Source: Campylobacteraceae bacterium
GTDB taxonomy: Bacteria; Campylobacterota; Campylobacteria; Campylobacterales; Sulfurovaceae
Assembly (NCBI GenBank): GCA_027023145.1
Contig: JALVWV010000197.1
Coordinates: 1 to 9,775, forward strand
Length of the DNA: 9,775 nt
Direction of reading: 5' to 3'
The translations under genes and the position numbers were made by a program. Numbering within the stretch: the first letter of the stretch is position 1; every line of letters begins with the position of its first letter. Under the pieces are notes generated by a model that searched no databases, was not told the origin of the DNA, and saw only the letters and a program-made list of their open reading frames with translations. Below are positions 4,792 through 9,775 of this stretch, piece after piece.

Positions 4792-6885
4792 TCAGCTCTC
4801 CTTCAACAACTTATCTGCCAATTTCTTCACATAATTACTGCTTTTCTTTTTCTTCACCCGGTCATGGATTTTGTTGACGTATTTCTCCAGCAGTTCCTGC
4901 GAGTTGATAATCTGCTCCCCTTTGGTTGGGGTCAGGTGGGTGTAGCTTCCATCACTCTCGAGTTTCCAACGGAGTTGGTTGTCCGCCAGCTGGAGATTGA
5001 GGATGTGGAGGATCCTCTCGTTGAGCTCCGGATGGTGGATCGGAGTCATAAGCTCGATGCGCCGGTCGAGGTTGCGGGTCATGAGGTCGGCACTGGATAT
5101 GAACGTCGTCTCGCTGTGCTTGAACCAGTAGATCCGAGGGTGCTCGAGGTACTTGCCAATAATGGAGGAGACAGTGATGGTCTCACTCACTCCCGGGATA
5201 CCGGGACGCAGGGCGCAGATCCCCCGGATGATCAGCTCAATTTGCACTCCGGCTTGTGAGGCGCTGTAAAGGGCACGGATAATAGCAGGATCGACGAGGG
5301 AGTTGGCTTTGAGGATGAGGTGCCCCTCAGTGCCGTGGGCTTTCTCTTTTTCGATCAGTTTGATGAGCTTGGGTTTGATCTGTACGGGGGACATATAGAG
5401 GCTTTTGAGTTTGGTGTGAGTCGAAAAGCCAGTGAGAAAGTGGAAAAACCGTGTCGCGTCTTTGTTAAAATCATCCCGAATCGTAAAATAGCTCATATCA
5501 GTATAGATTTTGGCGGTGCTCGGATTGTAGTTGCCAGTGGCGAGGTGGAGATAGCTTTTGAGCTCGGAGCCCTGACGTTTGATCACCTGGGCGATTTTGG
5601 CGTGGACTTTGAGCCCGGGGATACCGTAGACGACGTGGGCGCCGACCTCCTCGAGGGCTTTGGCCCAGTGGAGGTTGTTCTCTTCGTCGAAGCGGGCTTT
5701 GAGTTCGACGAGGACGGTGACCTGTTTGCCGTCACGCACAGCATCGATGAGGGCTTTGACGATGGGGGACTTGGGGCCGACGCGGTAGAGGGTCATGCGG
5801 ATAGCGATGGTGTCGGGATCGACGGCAGCTTCCTGGATGAATTTGACCACCGGCTCGAAACTCTCGTAGGGGTGGTAGAGGAGGATGTCCTGATGCTCCA
5901 TGGCATGGAAGATGTCTTCATTTTCGAGTGGGGGCAGTGTCTGGGGGGTGTAAGAGGGGGGGAGGAGATGTGCCAGCGCTTTGTCTCCTACGATCTGCCA
6001 CAGTCCTCCGAGGTTGAGTGGGACGGAGTGGTAGTAGAAGATATCCTCCTCCTCGAGGTGAAAATGGCCGTTGAGAAACGTGACGAGATCTTCATCGGCA
6101 TCCTGGTTGAACTCCAGTCGGACGATGGAGCCTTTGTTGCGGGAGCGGAGCCCCTCTTCGAGGATCTGGAGGAAATCGTCAGCCTCTTCTTCTTCGATCT
6201 CCATATCGGCGTTGCGGGTGACGCGGAAGGGGGTCGAGGATATCTTGGTGTAGCCGGGAAACAGATCCCCGATGAAATGCTCTACGATGCTCTCGATCGG
6301 TATAAAAACATCCTCGGCGGTGAGAAACCGGGAGAGGATACGGGGGATGCGCACCAGGCCATGTTTGATATTGCCGTCCTGGTCACTGAGTTTGACGACG
6401 ATTCCGAAGCTGAGGTTGTTCAGGTGGGGAAACGGATGGGTCGCATCGACAGCGATGGGGATGATGACTGGATAGATTTGATCAAAAAAGGTTTCAGCGA
6501 GCTTCTCTTGTGTTTCATACGGGAGGCGGTCGTACGGTTCGATTCGGACATGGTGCTTGCGAAGCTGCGCCGTGATTTCATGGTAGGTGTGCTCGAGGTG
6601 TTCCATCTCGCGGTGGAGGTGTTTGTGGATCGCTGCGAGCTGATCCGCCGGGCTCATTCTGTCATTGCCGGTCTCCTGCACGCCAGCTTTGTAGAGTGAT
6701 TTGAGCCCCGCGACACGGATCATGATGAACTCATCGAGATTGGTACCGTAAATGGCGAGAAATTTGAGTCGCTCCAGCGGAGGGAGGTTGGGGTTTTGCG
6801 CTTGAGCCAGTACCCGGGTGTTAAACTGAAGCCAGCTGAGCTCGCGGTTGAAGTAGTATTGAGCGTTTGAGAGGTCGAGGCTCAT
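4792..6885 (-). CDS. ppk1: Polyphosphate kinase 1
   Basis: Reversibly makes inorganic polyphosphate from ATP; a cytosolic or membrane-associated enzyme linked to stress survival and phosphate storage. The 697-residue product has the family order: an N-terminal domain starting Y-Y-F-N-R-E-L-S-W-L-Q-F-N (residues 10-22), the head domain, and two C-terminal phospholipase-D-like domains. The phosphorylated histidine is H428 in L-K-V-H-A-K, the counterpart of E. coli H435; H582 in L-E-H-P-R-I probably matches H592. The segment R-M-T-L-Y-R-V-G (363-370) and the R-F-D-E-E-N-N loop near 399-404 are typical. The start is ATG 6885, with GGAG 8 bases upstream; an in-frame ATG at 7044 only adds residues read from the repeat element. 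The C-terminal KES ends 4 bases before an element copy. Confidence 0.97.
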   Translation of the reverse strand: MSLDLSNAQYYFNRELSWLQFNTRVLAQAQNPNLPPLERLKFLAIYGTNLDEFIMIRVAGLKSLYKAGVQETGNDRMSPADQLAAIHKHLHREMEHLEHTYHEITAQLRKHHVRIEPYDRLPYETQEKLAETFFDQIYPVIIPIAVDATHPFPHLNNLSFGIVVKLSDQDGNIKHGLVRIPRILSRFLTAEDVFIPIESIVEHFIGDLFPGYTKISSTPFRVTRNADMEIEEEEADDFLQILEEGLRSRNKGSIVRLEFNQDADEDLVTFLNGHFHLEEEDIFYYHSVPLNLGGLWQIVGDKALAHLLPPSYTPQTLPPLENEDIFHAMEHQDILLYHPYESFEPVVKFIQEAAVDPDTIAIRMTLYRVGPKSPIVKALIDAVRDGKQVTVLVELKARFDEENNLHWAKALEEVGAHVVYGIPGLKVHAKIAQVIKRQGSELKSYLHLATGNYNPSTAKIYTDMSYFTIRDDFNKDATRFFHFLTGFSTHTKLKSLYMSPVQIKPKLIKLIEKEKAHGTEGHLILKANSLVDPAIIRALYSASQAGVQIELIIRGICALRPGIPGVSETITVSSIIGKYLEHPRIYWFKHSETTFISSADLMTRNLDRRIELMTPIHHPELNERILHILNLQLADNQLRWKLESDGSYTHLTPTKGEQIINSQELLEKYVNKIHDRVKKKKSSNYVKKLADKLLKES

Positions 6886-6898
6886 CGGAGAGACTCCG
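6886..6898 (-). promoter_or_regulatory. Small hairpin enclosing the ppk1 ribosome binding site
   Basis: CGGAG-TCT-CTCCG on the minus strand forms a 5-bp GC-rich stem that ends directly at the ATG and includes the GGAG Shine-Dalgarno sequence. Pairing would hide the ribosome site. The stem is short, so any effect is likely to be modest. Confidence 0.4.
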
Positions 6899-6903
6899 AC
6901 GAG

Positions 6904-6963
<60 letters not shown>

Positions 6964-7005
6964 ATTGGAGATAAGAAAAATGTCATAGTTGCTCCTTGGA
7001 ATCAT

Positions 7006-7066
7006 AAAAGCTTTTCGAAAGAAAAGCATACCACAACTATTCACTATTCACTATTAACTCTTCACT
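7006..7066 (-). repeat. Modular intergenic element copy 6
   Basis: On the minus strand: heptamers AGTGAAG, AGTTAAT, AGTGAAT, AGTGAAT (7066-7039), the core TTGTGGTATGC (7036-7026), the hairpin GCTTTTC/GAAAAGC with a TTTC loop (7027-7010) and TTTT. With copy 5 it forms an inverted pair separated by 42-46 unique bases between uvrB and ppk1; the two arrays can pair in a transcript. Confidence 0.8.
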
Positions 7067-7084
7067 AAAAAGCTACAGCTTTTT
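7067..7084 (-). other. Inverted repeat at the uvrB stop codon
   Basis: AAAAAGCT and AGCTTTTT flank a 2-base centre and include the TAG stop of uvrB. A 2-base loop cannot form, so the usable RNA stem is shorter. It may help end transcription (the right arm ends in a T-run on the minus strand), but the stem is A/T-rich and it may simply reflect local composition. Confidence 0.35.
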
Positions 7085-9046
7085 AATTTTCGCGATCTCA
7101 TCCCGCAATCTGGCCGCCTCCTCAAAATCCAGCTTCTTCGCTGCTGCATGCATTTTGGCTTTGAGCTCTTTGACGAGGCGTTGGCGTTCGGCTTTGGGCA
7201 TTGTGTCGAGTTTGCTTCGTTTATTGTAGAGCTCTCCGGCGTCTTCGACTCGGAGGTTGGTGTCGAGCTCGCGTAACGTGGTGGTGGGGGTGATGCCATG
7301 CTGCTTATTGTAGGCGATCTGTTTGGCTCGGCGAGACTGGGTGATGTCGATGCACGCTTGCATGGATCGGGTGATTTTCTGAGCGTACATCAGTACCCGG
7401 CCGTTGGCGTTGCGGGCGGCGCGTCCGGCGGTCTGGATGAGGGCGGTTTCGCTTCGCAGGAAGCCTTCTTTGTCGGCATCGAGAATTGCCACGAGGGAGA
7501 CTTCGGGCAGGTCAAGCCCTTCACGCAGCAGGTTGATCCCCACTAGCACGTCAAATTCGCCCAGTCTCAAGGAGCGGATGATCTGATTGCGCTCGATGGC
7601 GTCGAGATCGGAGTGCATGTATTGGACTTTGAGCCCGAGGTCGTTGTAGTACGTACTGAGCTCTTCAGCCATCTTCTTGGTCAGCACAGTTACGAGAACC
7701 CGCTCATTTCGGGCGACCACCTCCTTGATCCGGTCGTGGAGATTTTCGACCTGATATTTGCTGTCGATCACTTCGATCTCGGGGTCGAGCAGTCCGGTGG
7801 GGCGTACCACTTGTTCGGCGATCACTTCGGAGAGATCGGTTTCGATTGCGTTGGGGGTGGCGGAGACGAAGAGGTAGTGGGGTGCCTTATTAATGTATTC
7901 GTCAAACATCAATGGTCGATTATCCAGCGCACTCGGCAGTCGGAATCCATACTCGACGAGCACCTCTTTGCGGCTGCGGTCTCCGGCGTACATCCCCCGA
8001 AACTGCGGCAGGCTTACATGGGATTCATCGACGATGACGAGGTAGTCTTTGTTCATCGCTTCAAAATAATCCATCATCGAGTAGGGGGTCTCGCCGGGAG
8101 CTTTGCCGGTGAGGTGTCGGGAGTAGTTTTCGATCCCCTTGCACATCCCCGTCGCCTCGATCATCTCGAGGTCAAACTCCACCCGCTGTTTGAGCCGCTG
8201 GTACTCCACCATCTTATCGAGCCGTTTGAGCTGGTCGAGCCGCTCTGAGAGCTCTTCTTCGATGCTCTTGACGGCACGGGCGAGTTTCTCCTGAGAGACG
8301 ATGAATTGGTTGGCGGCATAGATGACCACTTCGTCCATCGGAGCCCCTTTTTCTCCGGTGAGGGTATTGAACAGATAGATCGCTTCCACTTCATCCCCGA
8401 AAAACTCCACCCGTACTGCCATCTCTTCGTAATACGCCGGATAGATGTCCACTACCTCGCCATTGACCCGGAAATCCCCCCGATCAAAAAACGCATCGTT
8501 GCGCTTGTACCCCATCTCGACGAGCTTGAGCAGGAGTGCCCGCTGGGAGTACTCTTCGCCTACGACGATCTTCTGGACGATGCTGCGGTAGTCCTCCGGG
8601 GAGCCTAGGCCGTAGTTGGCCGAGACGGAGGCGATGACGATTACGTCGTCGTGGCTGAGCAGGCTGGTGGTGGTGCTCAGCCGCAGCCGCTCGAGCTCTT
8701 CGTTGATTGCGCTGTCTTTTTCGATGAAGAGATCCTGTCGGGGGATGTACGCCTCGGGCTGGTAGTAGTCGTAGTAGCTGATGAAGTACTCGACATGGTT
8801 GTTGGGGAAAAAGGAGCGAAACTCACTGTAGAGCTGTGCAGCGAGGGTTTTGTTGTGGGTCATGATGAGGGTGGGCTTCTGCGTCGCCTCGATGATCTTG
8901 GCCATCGTATACGTCTTGCCCGATCCGGTAACACCTACGAGAGTCTGATAGCGGTTGCCGCTGTTGATGGAGTCGGAGAGGGTTTGGATGGCGGTGGGTT
9001 GATCGCCGGCAGGAGCATAGGGACTGCTCACAGAGAATTTTTTCAT
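7073..9046 (-). CDS. uvrB: Excinuclease ABC subunit B
   Basis: The damage-verifying helicase-like subunit of nucleotide excision repair; it is loaded by UvrA and recruits UvrC for incision. The 657-residue protein has Walker A G-V-T-G-S-G-K-T at residues 38-45, the beta-hairpin Y-Y-D-Y-Y-Q-P-E-A-Y-I-P at 91-102 that grips DNA, the Walker B D-E-S-H at 340-343, the helicase C-terminal motifs (N-L-L-R-E-G-L-D-L-P-E and Q-T-A-G-R-A-A-R-N), and the C-terminal UVR domain (F-E-E-A-A-R-L-R-D-E) that binds UvrC. Length is normal. The ATG at 9046 is the only reasonable start; AGAG eight bases upstream is a weak ribosome site. That ATG lies in the loop of a perfect 17-bp inverted repeat. Immediately upstream are two heptamer arrays, and no promoter is evident, so it may depend on the promoter of the four-helix-bundle gene. 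Confidence 0.98.
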   Translation of the reverse strand: MKKFSVSSPYAPAGDQPTAIQTLSDSINSGNRYQTLVGVTGSGKTYTMAKIIEATQKPTLIMTHNKTLAAQLYSEFRSFFPNNHVEYFISYYDYYQPEAYIPRQDLFIEKDSAINEELERLRLSTTTSLLSHDDVIVIASVSANYGLGSPEDYRSIVQKIVVGEEYSQRALLLKLVEMGYKRNDAFFDRGDFRVNGEVVDIYPAYYEEMAVRVEFFGDEVEAIYLFNTLTGEKGAPMDEVVIYAANQFIVSQEKLARAVKSIEEELSERLDQLKRLDKMVEYQRLKQRVEFDLEMIEATGMCKGIENYSRHLTGKAPGETPYSMMDYFEAMNKDYLVIVDESHVSLPQFRGMYAGDRSRKEVLVEYGFRLPSALDNRPLMFDEYINKAPHYLFVSATPNAIETDLSEVIAEQVVRPTGLLDPEIEVIDSKYQVENLHDRIKEVVARNERVLVTVLTKKMAEELSTYYNDLGLKVQYMHSDLDAIERNQIIRSLRLGEFDVLVGINLLREGLDLPEVSLVAILDADKEGFLRSETALIQTAGRAARNANGRVLMYAQKITRSMQACIDITQSRRAKQIAYNKQHGITPTTTLRELDTNLRVEDAGELYNKRSKLDTMPKAERQRLVKELKAKMHAAAKKLDFEEAARLRDEIAKIKKL

Positions 9047-9064
9047 GAAAAATTCTCTGTGAGC
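9026..9064 (-). promoter_or_regulatory. Perfect 17-bp inverted repeat with the uvrB AUG in its loop
   Basis: On the minus strand the left arm GCTCACAGAGAATTTTT (9064-9048) pairs perfectly with 9042-9026, leaving a 5-base loop CATGA that holds the uvrB start codon. The right arm is codons 3-7 of uvrB; the left arm is non-coding leader and contains the weak AGAG ribosome site. The arm ends exactly where the heptamer array at 9065 begins. In mRNA this would be a very stable hairpin that buries the ribosome site. Confidence 0.85.
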
Positions 9065-9116
9065 AAATTAGAAATTAGAAAGTAAAAATTAGAAGTTGTG
9101 GTTTGCATCACCTTTT
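9065..9116 (+). repeat. Modular intergenic element copy 7
   Basis: Four heptamers of AAATTAG type (9065-9092, the third AAAGTAA), AAG, then the core TTGTGGTTTGC (9096-9106). The hairpin is missing: ATCACC follows, then TTTT. It abuts the uvrB inverted repeat without a gap. Confidence 0.7.
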
Positions 9117-9118
9117 GA

Positions 9119-9153
9119 GAGTTAGAAATTAGAAAGTAGAAATTAGAGGTTAG
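9119..9153 (+). repeat. Heptamer array downstream of the four-helix-bundle gene
   Basis: Five 7-base units (GAGTTAG, AAATTAG, AAAGTAG, AAATTAG, AGGTTAG). Over about 30 bases it is nearly identical to the array at 9067-9096, giving a direct repeat with a period of about 54-55 bases. No core follows it. Confidence 0.75.
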
Positions 9154-9161
9154 GGGGTGTG

Positions 9162-9524
9162 TCATTTGGTGTTATCCTTGTTTTTAATGGTTTTGGTAAT
9201 GGAGACAAGCAATCCAATGAGTTCTTTGTTGTCGGTGAGCATACTTTTGTGTATAATGGGCGTGATGTAGTTAGTGTCTTTGAGGAGGTCGAGCCAGTAT
9301 TTTGTTTCGTTGGCTTCTTTGAGAGCCACCATGAGTTTATTTTGAAAATCAGCACGCGATTGAGCAAATTTTGATTCACTGATGAGTGCCCCTATCGCTG
9401 TCCCAGAACGCAATATTTGCTTACTCAGGACAAATTCTTTGGATTCTTTATGGATGTGTTGAACCATTTTGACAATACGAATGGAAAAAGCATAACTTTT
9501 TGCATAAAGAAAATTTTCTTCCAT
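9162..9524 (-). CDS. Four-helix-bundle protein (23S rRNA intervening-sequence / S23 family)
   Basis: A 120-residue, probably all-helical protein of the family first seen in 23S rRNA intervening sequences. The diagnostic stretch is residues 33-50, L-S-K-Q-I-L-R-S-G-T-A-I-G-A-L-I-S-E, followed by S-R-A-D-F-Q-N-K-L and the A-L-K-E-A-N-E-T-K-Y-W-L-D-L-L helix (67-81). Biochemical role is unknown; related proteins form pentamers and include Avd of diversity-generating retroelements, but no reverse transcriptase or variable repeat is nearby. The ATG at 9524 has GGGG-type ribosome site 4-5 bases upstream. The gene is clearly richer in A and T than uvrB and ppk1, and lies between inverted heptamer arrays (9119-9153 and 9595-9622), suggesting it arrived by transfer. 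It is a likely upstream partner in the uvrB transcript. Confidence 0.88.
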   Translation of the reverse strand: MEENFLYAKSYAFSIRIVKMVQHIHKESKEFVLSKQILRSGTAIGALISESKFAQSRADFQNKLMVALKEANETKYWLDLLKDTNYITPIIHKSMLTDNKELIGLLVSITKTIKNKDNTK

Positions 9525-9546
9525 ATTTCCCCTTCAATTTCTAAAT

Positions 9547-9595
9547 TTTTACCGTTATTATACCATGACAAATATTGTACAATTTTACCGTTATT
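9547..9595 (-). promoter_or_regulatory. Promoter region of the four-helix-bundle gene with repeated operator-like sites
   Basis: On the minus strand TATAAT (9562-9557), preceded by TGG, is a good -10 box 33 bases from the ATG. The 13-base sequence TTTTACCGTTATT (plus-strand reading) occurs twice, at 9547-9559 overlapping the -10 box and at 9583-9595, 36 bases apart. Between them is a 10-base palindrome ATTGTACAAT (9574-9583). The arrangement could be binding sites for a repressor, or a simple duplication. Confidence 0.55.
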
Positions 9596-9622
9596 TTCTA
9601 ATTTCTAATTTCTAATTTCTAA
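9595..9622 (-). repeat. Heptamer array, four perfect TTTCTAA units
   Basis: Four contiguous identical TTTCTAA units (plus-strand reading; TTAGAAA on minus), followed by TTCTTCAA. It is inverted relative to the arrays at 9065 and 9119, so the four-helix-bundle gene is flanked by inverted copies. There is no recognisable core or hairpin. Confidence 0.85.
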
Positions 9623-9641
9623 TTCTTCAATGTTCTTCCGC

Positions 9642-9647
9642 TATCAT
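9642..9647 (+). promoter_or_regulatory. Possible -10 box for the coiled-coil gene
   Basis: TATCAT, one mismatch from TATAAT, lies 27 bases before the ATG at 9675. No -35 box is apparent and the heptamer array occupies the DNA just upstream. Confidence 0.35.
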
Positions 9648-9674
9648 AACAGCAAAACTCTACGAAGGAACACT

Positions 9675-9775
9675 ATGTCTGCCCTCGATCGTCTCAAGGA
9701 AAAAGTTGAAACATGGAAGAAGCGTCTCGATGAGCTGGAGCAGGAAAACCGGGAGCTCAGGGAGCAGCTGGAGCG
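9675..9775 (+). CDS. Coiled-coil protein, possibly ZapB-like (3' end missing)
   Basis: The first 33 residues (MSALDRLKEKVETW and onward) run off the window edge. They are almost wholly a charged heptad-repeat coiled coil, with L-D-R-L, V-E-T-W, L-D-E-L-E-Q-E-N and L-R-E-Q-L-E spacing hydrophobic residues every three or four positions. There is no signal peptide. Short coiled-coil proteins of this form include the cell-division factor ZapB, but such similarity is weak evidence. The ATG has AAGGA five bases upstream, an excellent ribosome site, so the start is secure even though the function is not. Confidence 0.75.
   Translation, partial: MSALDRLKEKVETWKKRLDELEQENRELREQLE

Noticed and set aside
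5320..6699. 459-codon plus-strand frame opposite ppk1
   Set aside because: It is the antisense shadow of a clear polyphosphate kinase; the translation is low-complexity acidic and Phe/Val-rich and matches no family.
7613..8248. 211-codon plus-strand frame opposite uvrB
   Set aside because: Shadow of uvrB with no ribosome site and no family features.
9026..9064. uvrB inverted repeat as a LexA/SOS box
   Set aside because: It has neither the CTG-N10-CAG nor the GAAC-N4-GTTC pattern and covers the coding start; many Campylobacterota lack LexA.
9162..9524. Four-helix-bundle gene as Avd of a diversity-generating retroelement
   Set aside because: No reverse transcriptase, template repeat or variable repeat is visible in the flanking sequence.

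Overview
The window looks like chromosomal DNA of a Campylobacterota (epsilonproteobacterial) species with fairly balanced base composition. The evidence is gene order and protein character. A two-TM potassium channel next to rpmB, and rpmB divergent from rpe followed by a dnaQ-like exonuclease, is an arrangement I recall from Campylobacter and Helicobacter. The TATAAT boxes behind T-rich tracts also fit. A Sulfurovum/Nitratifractor-type relative is a guess; no marker here settles the genus.

Layout. 1-843 (minus): a potassium channel cut by the window edge, preceded by rpmB. 844-1031: divergent promoter region. 1032-3223 (plus): rpe, trpF and a DEDDh exonuclease; trpF and the exonuclease overlap by 17 bases. 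3275-4683 (minus): an EI24/CysZ-type membrane protein and a gamma-carbonic-anhydrase-like protein. 4792-9046 (minus): polyphosphate kinase ppk1 and excinuclease uvrB. 9162-9524 (minus): an AT-rich four-helix-bundle (23S-IVS-type) orphan. 9675-end (plus): the start of a coiled-coil protein. These are mainly housekeeping genes: pentose phosphate/Calvin metabolism, tryptophan synthesis, DNA proofreading or repair, and polyphosphate. No stretch without a gene exceeds 300 bases.

The unusual content lies between the genes. Most intergenic gaps from 1670 to 9630 carry copies of one modular element: a tandem array of 7-base units (ATTAGGA, AGTGAAT or AAATTAG types), a core close to TTTTGGTATGC, a small hairpin that overlaps the end of the core, a T-run, and sometimes a REP-like palindrome or REP doublet (REPIN). 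Seven core copies are visible, several in inverted pairs. Arms of the hairpins differ between copies by paired, compensating changes, so the fold appears to be maintained. The arrays run into genes: the stop codons of rpe and of the carbonic anhydrase homologue are the TAG of a heptamer.

Two translation starts sit in strong inverted repeats. The uvrB AUG is in the loop of a perfect 17-bp hairpin whose right arm is the first codons of uvrB. The trpF GTG is in a perfect 10-bp stem whose loop displays the ribosome binding site. No promoter, transposase or RAYT gene for these elements is in the window.
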